Source: Bacteroidales bacterium
GTDB lineage: Bacteria; Bacteroidota; Bacteroidia; Bacteroidales; Muribaculaceae
Length of the DNA: 45,986 nucleotides
Assembly (NCBI GenBank): GCA_029007645.1
Contig: JAQXIE010000012.1
Coordinates: 1-45,986, forward strand
Direction: 5' to 3'
This document shows positions 26,000 through 34,440 of the stretch, in pieces; the stretch's first letter is position 1; each line of letters begins with the position of its first letter. The notes beneath the pieces were generated by a model. The model saw nothing but the letters and a program-made list of their open reading frames with translations. It was not told where the DNA came from and searched no databases. The translations under genes and the position numbers were made by a program.

Positions 26000-27007
26000 A
26001 TGAGCTCACAGTCCCTGTCCTCTCCTTACTCTCAGCGCAAGCATCCCGACATGCTGGCCCGGGCGCTTTGGCATGATTATCGGTCGCGGTGCATTTACAT
26101 GGTGACACTCTCGCTGGCGCCGGAGGTGCCGCGACTTTCACGCATAGAGGGCGCGCTGACTCCAGCCGGTGTCCGCGCCGAGACCATCCTGTCCGAAACC
26201 GGCATCATTGTCGACCGGGAGCTCGACTGCATCGAAACCCACTATCCCGCCGTGTGGATCATGGCAAAGGCCATAATGCCTGACCATGTCCATTTCGTCA
26301 TTTTCGTCAAGGAGCGCATGGAGAAGCACCTCGGCAGTGTCGTGGCCTCAATCAAGGCCAACTGCCTGAAGCGCTTCAGGAGCGAATTTCCTGACAGCGC
26401 GCTTGCCCTATCGGGACATGGCTTGTTCGCCCGGGGCTTCAATGACAAAATCGTCTTCAGGAAGGGGCAGAAGGACAACTTCATCAATTATGTCAACCGG
26501 AATCCGGTCAGATATTACATCATGACGCACCATCAGGGATTTTTCCGGCATTGTCAGGATTTGGAAATCGAGGGCATTAGTTATGAGGCATATGGAAACT
26601 ACACCCTATTGCGGCATCCGGTAATGGAGCCTGTTGTGGTAAGCAGCCGATATAAGCCCGAAGAGCTCGAGGCATGGTACAATCGGTGGGATGAAGCCAT
26701 CCGGCAGCGGGGAGTGCTGATAGGCGCATTTATCAGCGACAGTGAGAAGGAAGTGCGCGACCGGGCTATCGAATGCGGAGCGAAAGTGATACAGATTCAA
26801 TGGTATGGATTTGAAGACCGGCAGAAGCCGTCGGGCCGCTTTTTTGATCTTTGCGGCGACGGGCGCCTGCTGATCATCGCCGTTCATCCGTACACCACAC
26901 GGCAGGCGCAAATCCGACGCGACCAGTGCCTGGCCATGAACAAGCTCGCCTCTATGATCTGCGCAGCGGATTTCCGCGCCAAGCTCCTGCACGCCCTGAA
27001 TTGCTGA
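26000..27007 (+). CDS. REP-associated tyrosine transposase-like protein with extra C-terminal domain
   Basis: 335 residues. The N-terminal half is a Y1/HUH (IS200-like, RAYT) transposase: MPDHVHFVIFV supplies the HxH metal ligands (H96, H98) and INYVNRNPVR the likely catalytic tyrosine (Y164). From about residue 211 an additional domain follows: PVVVSSRYKPEE, GVLIGAFISDSEKEVRDRAI, VIQIQWYGFEDR, KPSGRFFDLCGDGRLLIIA and RRDQCLAMNKLA. Its alternating strand/helix pattern resembles a Rossmann-like DprA/SLOG fold. Repeats on both sides suggest it acts on the local cloverleaf elements. Its 3' end overlaps the convergent acyltransferase gene by 56 nt. Confidence 0.82.
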   Translation: MSSQSLSSPYSQRKHPDMLARALWHDYRSRCIYMVTLSLAPEVPRLSRIEGALTPAGVRAETILSETGIIVDRELDCIETHYPAVWIMAKAIMPDHVHFVIFVKERMEKHLGSVVASIKANCLKRFRSEFPDSALALSGHGLFARGFNDKIVFRKGQKDNFINYVNRNPVRYYIMTHHQGFFRHCQDLEIEGISYEAYGNYTLLRHPVMEPVVVSSRYKPEELEAWYNRWDEAIRQRGVLIGAFISDSEKEVRDRAIECGAKVIQIQWYGFEDRQKPSGRFFDLCGDGRLLIIAVHPYTTRQAQIRRDQCLAMNKLASMICAADFRAKLLHALNC

Positions 27008-28079
27008 TGGCCTGGAGGCGGCTGAGGAGTGGTTGCACCAGCAGCTTGAAGAGGATGCTGGTCAGAATAATCAGACCGATGTAAGCGGGGATAAGCTTTA
27101 GTTGATCATGGGTGCGCATCTTGCTGAGAATCAGAAGGCAGAGGCCGTGCATCATGTAAAAGTCCATGGACCTGCGGCCCATGTAGGTCAGCCCGGCGGC
27201 GAGGCGCGCCGGCAGGCCGGCCATTGCCAGGCGGGGCAGCAGCAGCCACAAGGGGATACTGCTCATCACCATCAGGAGGAAATTCAGGAAATAGGGCAGA
27301 TCGGGAATTTTCCTGTCGCCGATATAAAGATAGATAATGAACGTGCCGGCAAAGAGCAAGAATGCACCAGCCGGAAGCACAGCCCGCCTCAGCGGGCGGC
27401 AATTCGCCGCCTCTTTACAGAGGCTGCACTCAACAGGCTCGCCGTTGCGAGGAGCCCGTTTCAGCTGGCTGCAATCCGCCGCCTCTTTACAGAGGCTCCA
27501 CTCAACAGGCTTGCCGTTGCGTGGAGCCCGCCTCAGCGGGCGGCTTGTGCCGGCGGCCAGAATGCCCAGCGGGAAGCCGATCCAGGACACCGAGGCCGGA
27601 TTGCCGCTGGCCAGGCTGTAGAGACTCCCGGCAATGACCGTGGCCGGAAGCACCATCTTAAGCCCCCGGTTGATTGAGGCGAAATAGGCCACATAGAGCA
27701 CGATGAGCGCCTGCAGAAACCAGCAGTGCTTGTTGATCAGTGTCAATCCCAGCAAGTCGGTGAGCGCATGCCAGGGCGTCGGGTTGTATTTGCGGAAATT
27801 CGCCCAGTAGATCATGTAAATGGCATTCGCAATTATAAACGGCAGGATTACTTTGACCAGCCTCATTGCTGAGGATCGAACGCCATGCTTCTTATTGCCC
27901 GCCGTCAGTCCATAGCCGGAGCAGAAGAAGAAGGCACAGCAGATCGCCGGGCCTATCCCCTTGAAAACCTCCAGACCTTGCCAGGCATAACCCATGCCGG
28001 AGTAGTGGTGCACCATCAGCAGCAGGATGGCCACACCGCGAATCAGCTGCGATTCCTGAATGCTTAGCTTTATGGGCAT
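26952..28079 (-). CDS. Acyltransferase family 3 membrane protein with repeat insertion
   Basis: 375 residues, multi-pass, of the OafA/acyltransferase-3 type: RGVAILLLMVHHYSG (catalytic-type HH near residues 24-25), FFFCSGYGL, WFLQALIVLYV and C-terminal helices. Such proteins O-acylate surface glycans. Residues ~179-233 (TSRPLRRAPRNG to NCRPLRRAV) are foreign: they are translated from two and a bit cloverleaf repeats and consist of two 24-residue units. Removing them joins GILAAG to VLPAGAF, a plausible native sequence. The C-terminal tail (ISNSGRAGAWRGNPLRRS) is antisense to the transposase gene. Enzyme may or may not be functional. Confidence 0.8.
   Translation of the reverse strand: MPIKLSIQESQLIRGVAILLLMVHHYSGMGYAWQGLEVFKGIGPAICCAFFFCSGYGLTAGNKKHGVRSSAMRLVKVILPFIIANAIYMIYWANFRKYNPTPWHALTDLLGLTLINKHCWFLQALIVLYVAYFASINRGLKMVLPATVIAGSLYSLASGNPASVSWIGFPLGILAAGTSRPLRRAPRNGKPVEWSLCKEAADCSQLKRAPRNGEPVECSLCKEAANCRPLRRAVLPAGAFLLFAGTFIIYLYIGDRKIPDLPYFLNFLLMVMSSIPLWLLLPRLAMAGLPARLAAGLTYMGRRSMDFYMMHGLCLLILSKMRTHDQLKLIPAYIGLIILTSILFKLLVQPLLSRLQAISNSGRAGAWRGNPLRRS
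27382..27400 (+). repeat. Cloverleaf element 3' fragment
   Basis: Only arm 3 and the outer 3' strand remain (GCCCGCCTCAGCGGGCGGC). It lies 5 nt before full copy 2, inside the acyltransferase gene. Confidence 0.8.
27406..27472 (+). repeat. 67-bp cloverleaf REP-like element, copy 2
   Basis: Same length and plan as copy 1. Arm 2 has G for C (GGCTGCAC) matched by a change on the other side (GCGAGGAG), and arm 3 reads CCCGT-TTCA-GCTGG, so this copy is partly degenerate. It lies inside the acyltransferase CDS and stays open in that frame. Confidence 0.8.
27478..27544 (+). repeat. 67-bp cloverleaf REP-like element, copy 3
   Basis: Near-perfect copy with all four stems intact: arm 2 continues as CAAC.GGC-TT-GCC.GTTG above CTCCAC/GTGGAG. 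Offset from copy 2 is 72 nt (24 codons), so the tandem pair encodes a repeated 24-residue peptide in the acyltransferase. Confidence 0.85.
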
Positions 28080-28083
28080 CGGC

Positions 28084-29259
28084 TTAGCGGTTGTTGATAT
28101 ACTGGCTGAAGCGGGTCAGTCCTTCAAGCAGGCGGGCGCGCGGGCAGGCAATGTTCCAGCGGATATATCCGTTGCCGGCGGCGCCGTAGATTGAGCCGGA
28201 GTTCAGTCGCAGCCTGGCGATGTCGCGGAGCTCCTGTTCCAGGTCGTCCGAGGGTATCCCGGTCGACCGGCAGTCCATCCAGACCAGGTAGGTGCCCTCA
28301 AGCTTGGTCAGCGGGAACTGAGACAGGTTCTCGCGGCAATATTCCACCATGAATCTGTAATTGGCGTAGAGGTACTCGTTCAGCGCGTCGAGCCATTCGC
28401 CTCCTTCGTTGTAGGCCGCCTGCAGGGCGATGACACCGAAGGGGTTCACATCGCACACCTCGTTGTCGTTGATGGCCCTGTCTATGCGCCGGCGCATGTC
28501 GGGATCGGCGCAAACGATGTTGGCTATCTGCAGCCCGGCGATGTTGAAGGCCTTGCTTGGCGATATGCAGGTCACCGACGCTGCCTCGAATTCGGGGCAT
28601 ACCGAGGCATAGGGCGTATATTTGTAGCCGGGCATCACCAGCTCGCAGTGAATTTCATCGGAGATTACGGTCACGCCGTTGGCGGCGCAGATGTCGCCGA
28701 GACGCTTCAGCTCTTCGCGTGTCCAGACACGTCCGCAGGGATTGTGGGGATTGCACAGGATCATCAGTTGCACATCGGGATCGGCGGCTTTCCTCTCCAG
28801 ATCGGCATAGTCCATTACCCAGCTGTCGCCGTCGGATAGCAACGGACTCGCCACAACCTCGCATTTGTTGTTGATTATCGACGAGAAGAAATGGTTGTAG
28901 ACCGGGGTCTGTACCAATACCTTGGGCATATTGCCTGAAGCCGTGGGATGGGTCAGCGCCTTGATGGATGCCGACAGCGCGGGAATCACTCCGGAAGTAT
29001 AGATCACCCATTCGCGGTTGATCGGCCAGCCATGGCGGTCGGTAAACCATCGGTTCAGGCTCTCGTAGTAGCTGTCGGGCACCAGCGTATATCCGAAAAT
29101 GCCCTGTTCAACGCGCTTGCGCAGCGCCTCGGTGATGCATGGAGCCGTGCGGAAATCCATGTCGGCCACCCACATCGGCAGCTCGTCGGCCGCGCAGTCG
29201 TCCCATTTCACACAGTTGGTGTTCCTGCGGTCGATTATTTCGTCAAAATTGAATTTCAT
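28084..29259 (-). CDS. MalY/PatB-type PLP aminotransferase (C-S lyase family)
   Basis: 391 residues, fold type I. The N-terminus MKFNFDEIIDRRNTNCVKWD and LPMWVADMDFRTAPCI is diagnostic for MalY/PatB cystathionine beta-lyases. NPHNPCGRVW, SDEIHCELV and the PLP lysine in SPSKAFNIAGLQ are present. Probably cleaves cystathionine/cysteine to pyruvate, ammonia and a thiol; a regulatory moonlighting role as in MalY cannot be judged. It lies 9 nt after menD and 4 nt before the acyltransferase. Confidence 0.9.
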   Translation of the reverse strand: MKFNFDEIIDRRNTNCVKWDDCAADELPMWVADMDFRTAPCITEALRKRVEQGIFGYTLVPDSYYESLNRWFTDRHGWPINREWVIYTSGVIPALSASIKALTHPTASGNMPKVLVQTPVYNHFFSSIINNKCEVVASPLLSDGDSWVMDYADLERKAADPDVQLMILCNPHNPCGRVWTREELKRLGDICAANGVTVISDEIHCELVMPGYKYTPYASVCPEFEAASVTCISPSKAFNIAGLQIANIVCADPDMRRRIDRAINDNEVCDVNPFGVIALQAAYNEGGEWLDALNEYLYANYRFMVEYCRENLSQFPLTKLEGTYLVWMDCRSTGIPSDDLEQELRDIARLRLNSGSIYGAAGNGYIRWNIACPRARLLEGLTRFSQYINNR

Positions 29260-29268
29260 AACAGTCTG

Positions 29269-31014
29269 TTATTTTTCCAGATAATTGATCAGCACCTGGG
29301 CGCTCTGTTCTGGGTCCACGCGCAGTTCCAGGATGGTCCGGCGCGGCGATGAAAAGAAGCACTCCAGCCGGGACTGCAGCGAATCGCAGCTGTCGGCCGT
29401 CATATACTCCCACCCGTAAGCGTGTGCCAGCGCCTCGACGGGCTGCGGCCGGTCGGCGCAGAAGAATTCCTCGCGCTGTTCCAGCGCGCGCGTGGTGCGG
29501 ATAAACCTGAATATGCCCCCTCCGGCGTTGTTGACTATGATTGTCTTGAAATTGTCGGGGAGAAGGTCCAGGCCCATGATCTGAGGATTATAGCCGAACG
29601 ACATGTCGCCCGTGATCAGCAGCGTGGGCCCGGGATATTTCATAGCGATACCGGCGGCGGTCGCCGACGTGCCCTCGATGCCCGATACGCCCCGGTTGCC
29701 GTAGCAGGCATGCGGCATGCGTTCCATGCAGAGTGCGGCGTAACGCACAGGCGTCCCGTTGGAGAGGAACACATTGTAATCGGCCGGGAGCCTGTCGAAG
29801 ATCATGCTGTAGGCCGCCAGTTCCGACCAGATGTTCCCGGCAAACGAGCGTGCCGGAATCGTGTGCCGGCGCCGGGCGTCCCGCCACATTGCGGCATATT
29901 CCGGCACCGGTCCGCTGATCCGGCCTTTCCGTCCGAGCCAGTGGGTCATGGCCGTGACGCTACGGAAGAACTGCGCCGGCTTCACGTCGAAGTGGGTTGT
30001 GAGCGACTGGAAACAATCGGTGCCCCAGTCGGTGTCGGCCAGCGTGTAAAGCTCGTCGGGCTGGTATTCGCGCAGGAAATCCTTGAGCATCCTCGACACG
30101 AGCGCGCCACCGATCGAGATGACTATATCGGGGCGCAGCGTGCGCCTGATTTCCGCAGCAAGTTGCGGATTCCCGGCGCGAGGATGGAGCAACGCGTCGA
30201 TGATCCATGCGTCGGCCGGAATGTGCAGATTCGATATCGGCTCGGCGCATACGGCCACATTGGGGAGCATCATGAATTCGTTGAGAGCGCGCGACAGGGC
30301 ATTGTCGGGACGCATGAACCCGGCTGTGACCAGCACCTTCTTCCCGGCCATATGCTTGGCCCATTCCATAACAGTGTCGGGGCGCAGCCCGCTGTTGCCT
30401 TCCACCACGCTGATGATGCGCGGGGTTTCGCGCCGATCGTCGTCGATTGTTTCCGACAGGGGGTTGTCGAGCTGGATATTGATGTGTACGGGGCCGGGAG
30501 TGCCTTGCGTCGCAGCAAGCCATGCCTCGTTCACCGTACGGTTCACGAACCATTCCCGCTCCGACCCGAACCGGGGACCTTTGGTGGCCACGCCTTCACC
30601 CTCGGCGGTAGTGATGTTGAAACTCCGCTTCACGATTTTCTCCAGGGCGTCGGGCTGGCGCAGGGTCTGGGAGTCGTCCTGGTCGATCCAGCGGGCCGGA
30701 CGGTCGGCGGTGACCACGATGAGGGGTATTTTCTGATACATGGCCTCTGCCACAGCCGGGGCGTAATTGTAAAGAGCCGTACCGGAAGTGCATGCCAGCA
30801 TCACGGGTCGTTGCGAGGCCACGGCCATGCCGAGCGCCAGGAATCCCGCGGTACGTTCATCGGTCACCACATGGCTGTGCAGCTCGGGCCGCGCAGACGC
30901 GGCGATCAGCAGCGGCGCGTTGCGGCTGCCCGGACTCAGCACCGCGTCGCGCAGTCCCTGCGCGATCAGCACATCGCAGAGTATGCGGCAGTCCTTGTTG
31001 GCAGTGTCATTCAT
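29269..31014 (-). CDS. menD: SEPHCHC synthase MenD
   Basis: Thiamine-diphosphate enzyme that joins isochorismate and 2-oxoglutarate in menaquinone synthesis. 581 residues: ALSPGSRNAPL at the N-terminus, ACTSGTALYNYAPAVAEA, VTADRP, and the ThDP/Mg motif GDMSFGYNPQIMGL followed by NNAGGGIFRF. Full-length. Other men genes are not adjacent; the gene overlaps fmt by 8 nt and is followed by malY. Confidence 0.95.
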   Translation of the reverse strand: MNDTANKDCRILCDVLIAQGLRDAVLSPGSRNAPLLIAASARPELHSHVVTDERTAGFLALGMAVASQRPVMLACTSGTALYNYAPAVAEAMYQKIPLIVVTADRPARWIDQDDSQTLRQPDALEKIVKRSFNITTAEGEGVATKGPRFGSEREWFVNRTVNEAWLAATQGTPGPVHINIQLDNPLSETIDDDRRETPRIISVVEGNSGLRPDTVMEWAKHMAGKKVLVTAGFMRPDNALSRALNEFMMLPNVAVCAEPISNLHIPADAWIIDALLHPRAGNPQLAAEIRRTLRPDIVISIGGALVSRMLKDFLREYQPDELYTLADTDWGTDCFQSLTTHFDVKPAQFFRSVTAMTHWLGRKGRISGPVPEYAAMWRDARRRHTIPARSFAGNIWSELAAYSMIFDRLPADYNVFLSNGTPVRYAALCMERMPHACYGNRGVSGIEGTSATAAGIAMKYPGPTLLITGDMSFGYNPQIMGLDLLPDNFKTIIVNNAGGGIFRFIRTTRALEQREEFFCADRPQPVEALAHAYGWEYMTADSCDSLQSRLECFFSSPRRTILELRVDPEQSAQVLINYLEK

Positions 31015-31942
31015 GAAAGGTCAGAGGATGGTAGCCCAGCAGGAAGGCGCGGATATCCATCCGCTTCTTGCCCGCGGGTTGCAGTTCAAGTATCTCGATC
31101 CAGGAGTCGCCGCAGGCCACGCTCAGCGAGTCGCGTCCCACGCGCACCGATCCGGGGGCGGTGTCCTCCACCGGAATGCCGGTGAGTGCCGTCCTGAATA
31201 TCTTTACGTCCATGTGGCGGTCCTGGATATCGGTCAGCGACGAGAAAGCGGCGGGGTAGGGGCTCAGTCCGCGCACCTGGTTGTGGATCTTTTCGGCGGG
31301 GTCGCTCCAGTGGATCTGGCAGTCCTCCTTGAAGATTTTCGGAGCCGGGATGAATTCTCCTTCGGGTTGCGGACGCGGGGTCACCGTACCGGCTTCGAGA
31401 CTGCTGACGGTCTCCGAGACCATGTCGGCCCCGAGCGCCATCAATTTGTCGTATACCGTGCCGACATTGTCCTCGGGCAGGATCGGAATGGAGCGCTGGT
31501 CGATGATCGAGCCCATGTCGATCTCATGATTCAGGAAGAAAGTCGTGACGCCGGTTTCGGTTTCTCCGGCCATGATTGCGCGGTTGATCGGTGCGGCTCC
31601 GCGGAATTTGGGCAGCAGGGCGGCGTGCAGATTGAACGTGCCGCGCGGGGGCATGGCCCACACCACCTCGGGCAGCATCCGGAAAGCGATCACCACGAAG
31701 AGCTCTGCTCCCAGGGCACGCAGCCGGTCCAGAAATTCCGGATCGCGCAGTTTCTCGGGCTGAAGCACCGGAATGTCATGTTCTAAAGCGTATTTTTTTA
31801 CATCGCTCTGGATCAGTTTGTGTCCGCGGCCCGCAATCTTGTCGGGCATCGTCACAACGGCGGCCACTTCATGGCCGTCGGCGATAAGACGGTCAAGACT
31901 CGGTATCGCAAATTCAGGGGTTCCGAAAAATACTATCTTCAT
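31007..31942 (-). CDS. fmt: Methionyl-tRNA formyltransferase
   Basis: Formylates initiator Met-tRNA. 311 residues: MKIVFFGTPEFAIPSLDRL at the start, the folate-binding/catalytic stretch TFNLHAALLPKFRGAAPINRAIMAGE (Asn, His), and the catalytic Asp in FFLNHEIDMGSI. The C-terminal tRNA-binding domain is present. It is 15 nt after thiD and overlaps menD. Confidence 0.95.
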   Translation of the reverse strand: MKIVFFGTPEFAIPSLDRLIADGHEVAAVVTMPDKIAGRGHKLIQSDVKKYALEHDIPVLQPEKLRDPEFLDRLRALGAELFVVIAFRMLPEVVWAMPPRGTFNLHAALLPKFRGAAPINRAIMAGETETGVTTFFLNHEIDMGSIIDQRSIPILPEDNVGTVYDKLMALGADMVSETVSSLEAGTVTPRPQPEGEFIPAPKIFKEDCQIHWSDPAEKIHNQVRGLSPYPAAFSSLTDIQDRHMDVKIFRTALTGIPVEDTAPGSVRVGRDSLSVACGDSWIEILELQPAGKKRMDIRAFLLGYHPLTFHE

Positions 31943-31957
31943 ACGGTTGTAAAAATT

Positions 31958-32752
31958 TCAATTGATAAGTGTAAGCGCCGGGCCGTAATCGGGAGTGATG
32001 TGGCAGCGGGATGAAGTGCGCAGAGCCGAAGTCAGGAAATTCTTGGCCCGGCGCACGGCAGCGGGGATATCGAAGCCAAGGGCCAGGTTCGCCGCAATGG
32101 CCGACGAAAGCACGCAGCCGGTTCCGTGAAGGTTATTGCCGGGCACGCGGGCAGTGCTGTATGTGTATGACGTTCCGTCGGGCATGCGCAGAGAGTCGGA
32201 GCACTGATCGCCGGGCACGTCGCCCCCCTTGCGGAGCAGGGCTGCAAGCGACATCTCCAGCGGTGACATCTGGACTTTTGAAGTCAGCCCGGCGAGATAA
32301 TCGTATTCCTTGGCGTTGGGAGTGATGATGTCGGTAAGCGGGAGCAGATGCGACAGCATTGCATACGCTGCGTTCTGCCGTGTCAGGGGACCTCCGGCGG
32401 TTGCCGTCAGCACCGGGTCGAGCACCACGTTATGCTGGCCGTGCTTCTTCAGGACGCGAGCCAGGGTGCGGACCTGCGCGGCATTGGGAATCATGCCGAT
32501 CTTGACTGCCGCGGGCATTGCCGATTCGTATATCGCCTCGAGCTGCTCGGCGAGCAGCTGCGACGATACGGGCCGCACGGCCGATACCCCGCGGTAGTTC
32601 TGCACCGTCAGGGCCGTCACGCACGACATCGGGTAGACACCGAAGGCAGTACACGTCCGGATGTCGGCCGACATCCCGGCTCCCCCCGTCGGGTCCATGC
32701 CCGAAACGAGCAGAACCACCGGCACATCAGAACGGTCGCTATTCCGGTTCAT
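31958..32752 (-). CDS. thiD: HMP / HMP-phosphate kinase
   Basis: Two-step phosphorylation of hydroxymethylpyrimidine for thiamine synthesis. 264 residues of the ribokinase fold: LVSGMDPTGGAGMSADIRT (substrate and glycine motif), FGVYPMSCVTALTVQN, ITPNAKEYDYLAG, and the anion hole/catalytic base in LHGTGCVLSSAIAA. It overlaps plsC by 14 nt. MenD in the same operon needs the thiamine cofactor; the link may be incidental. Confidence 0.95.
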   Translation of the reverse strand: MNRNSDRSDVPVVLLVSGMDPTGGAGMSADIRTCTAFGVYPMSCVTALTVQNYRGVSAVRPVSSQLLAEQLEAIYESAMPAAVKIGMIPNAAQVRTLARVLKKHGQHNVVLDPVLTATAGGPLTRQNAAYAMLSHLLPLTDIITPNAKEYDYLAGLTSKVQMSPLEMSLAALLRKGGDVPGDQCSDSLRMPDGTSYTYSTARVPGNNLHGTGCVLSSAIAANLALGFDIPAAVRRAKNFLTSALRTSSRCHITPDYGPALTLIN

Positions 32753-33527
32753 CGGCTGGCAGTGCTGATTCTATGGCCTCGCGGCATTCCTGCATCAGGC
32801 GACGGGTGTTGAACCCGTTCTCGCCCGGCCATATCGGACGGTGGATGGTGAGCCGGATTGTCGTCGGAGTCATCAGGTAAGTGTAACGGGGCATGGCCTT
32901 GAAGGCTCCGTCGATGGTCAGGGGCACCACAGGCAGCTTGAACTCGGCGGCGAGCATGAAAGCGCCCCGCTTGAAGTCGGTCATACTGCCGTCCCATGTG
33001 CGGCTCCCTTCCGGAAAGATCACCAGCGACATGCCGTTCTTGAGATTCTTCTCCGACTCCTCGATGGTCTGACGGATGCCGTGGATCGAGCTGTCGTCCA
33101 CCATGATATGTCCTGCCCGACGGCACGCCATGCCCACCATGAATACCTTCTCAAGCTCCTTTTTCATCAGCCATTTGAAGTTATGGTTCAGATAGCCGTA
33201 TATGGTCCAGATGTCGTAAGCGCCCTGATGGTTGGCCACAAACACGTACGACTGCTTGGGGTCGATGTTCTCGCGGCCGGTCACGATGACCCGCATCAGA
33301 AACAGCCGGCAAGTGATTCGCGACCATATCTGCGGAGGGCGGTAGCCCCAGAAATCTCGGTTGCCGAAGATGGAGCCCACGGCCGTGATTATGGCCGTGA
33401 TAAAGGTCAGGACCACGAATATCGGCGCGGCGATAAGACATTGGTACATAAGGTATAGCACGCGCAATATCCATTGCCCGGCAGTGCGGTGCGGCTGCGG
33501 GGGCCGTGCATGTGTTTTTTCATCCAT
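32739..33527 (-). CDS. plsC: 1-acyl-sn-glycerol-3-phosphate acyltransferase
   Basis: Makes phosphatidic acid from lysophosphatidate at the inner membrane. I take the ATG at 33527 (MDEKTHARPPQP); the frame is open to 33674 but that stretch contains the promoter box and the inverted repeat. One or two N-terminal TM helices (LYLMYQCLIAAPIFVVLTF) precede motif I NHQGAYDIW (HX4D), motif II near MACRRAGHIMVD and motif III FPEGSRTWDG. About 262 residues, normal. It is the first gene of a six-gene operon. Confidence 0.92.
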   Translation of the reverse strand: MDEKTHARPPQPHRTAGQWILRVLYLMYQCLIAAPIFVVLTFITAIITAVGSIFGNRDFWGYRPPQIWSRITCRLFLMRVIVTGRENIDPKQSYVFVANHQGAYDIWTIYGYLNHNFKWLMKKELEKVFMVGMACRRAGHIMVDDSSIHGIRQTIEESEKNLKNGMSLVIFPEGSRTWDGSMTDFKRGAFMLAAEFKLPVVPLTIDGAFKAMPRYTYLMTPTTIRLTIHRPIWPGENGFNTRRLMQECREAIESALPADEPE

Positions 33528-33563
33528 GGAGTCAGAATTTAGATTCAGTCGTCGACTTAGATG

Positions 33564-33571
33564 CAAAAATA
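33564..33571 (-). promoter_or_regulatory. -7 box of the plsC operon
   Basis: TATTTTTG on the minus strand fits TAnnTTTG, about 37 nt before the plsC ATG. No TTTG lies 20 nt upstream, where the inverted repeat 33577-33600 is found instead. Confidence 0.6.
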
Positions 33572-33576
33572 ACGAA

Positions 33577-33600
33577 AATTGCCGATATAACTCGGCAATT
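33577..33600 (-). terminator. Inverted repeat between rprY and plsC
   Basis: AATTGCCGA and TCGGCAATT form a 9-bp stem with a 6-nt loop. On the minus strand it is followed by TTCG, so it may be a weak terminator of rprY. It occupies the position of the plsC -33 region, so regulation of plsC is also possible. A further GACAATTGCCGATGG half-site lies at about 33635-33649. Confidence 0.55.
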
Positions 33601-33648
33601 CCCGTTAATTTTATGCATTTAGGAACAAATCCTGACAATTGCCGATGG

Positions 33649-34353
33649 TCAGGCTTCTTCGGGTTCCGGTACAATCAGCTTGTAGCCTTTGCCATGGATG
33701 TTGATGATCTCCACCGATGGATCATCCTTGAGCAGCTTGCGGAGTTTGGTGATATACACGTCCATGCTTCGGGCGTTGAAATAATTATCGTCGATCCAGA
33801 TGGACTTGAGGGCGAAATTCCGTTCCAGAATTTCGTTCATATGCTGGCACAACAGCGACAGCAGCTCGCACTCCTTGGTGGTGAGTTTCTGGCTCTTGTC
33901 ATCGGCAATGAGGGTCTGTTTCTGGGTGTCGAAGGTATATTTGCCGATCTGGTATACGGTCACGTCCTTCTCCTTCTTACCTCGCACGCGACGCAGGATG
34001 GCTCCGATACGCGACACGAGCTCCTCCATCGAGAACGGTTTGGGGATATAGTCGTCGGCGCCGATCTTGAATCCCTGCAGCACGTCCTCCTTCAGGTTCT
34101 TGGCGGTCAGGAAAATAATGGGCACGTCATGGTTGACGGCGCGGATCTCCTGAGCCAGCGTGAAGCCGTCCTTCTTGGGCATCATGACGTCAAGTACACA
34201 TAAGTCGTATTTGCCTTTGATAAACGCCTTGTATCCCTTGTCGCCGTCATTGCATAGATCGGCGTAGAACCCCTTGGCTTGCAGAAACTCGCGCAACAGC
34301 ATGCCAAGATTCTCGTCGTCTTCGCAGAGCAGTATTTTAAGTTTGTCGTTCAT
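33649..34353 (-). CDS. rprY: RprY-like OmpR-family response regulator
   Basis: 234 residues: receiver with acidic pocket EDDE (11-14), phospho-acceptor D55 in LCVLDVMMPKKDG, T83 and K105 (PKPF), then a winged-helix DNA-binding domain (KLTTKECELLSLLCQHMNEI, YFNARSMDVYITKLRKLLKDD, IINIHGKGYKLIVPE). Sequence style and pairing match RprY of Bacteroides fragilis. It is downstream of its kinase, with an 87-nt gap that can form a hairpin. Confidence 0.9.
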   Translation of the reverse strand: MNDKLKILLCEDDENLGMLLREFLQAKGFYADLCNDGDKGYKAFIKGKYDLCVLDVMMPKKDGFTLAQEIRAVNHDVPIIFLTAKNLKEDVLQGFKIGADDYIPKPFSMEELVSRIGAILRRVRGKKEKDVTVYQIGKYTFDTQKQTLIADDKSQKLTTKECELLSLLCQHMNEILERNFALKSIWIDDNYFNARSMDVYITKLRKLLKDDPSVEIINIHGKGYKLIVPEPEEA

Positions 34354-34440
34354 CTTCGTATCTTTTTTATAATTATAACAATCAATTATTAAATTTTCTT
34401 TATCCGTGATGAAAAAACTTTGATTTTCAACACTTACGGA

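Noticed and set aside
29422-31185. 587-codon plus-strand ORF opposite menD
   Set aside because: Antisense shadow; His/Arg/Gly-rich composition without any domain, while menD is complete on the minus strand.
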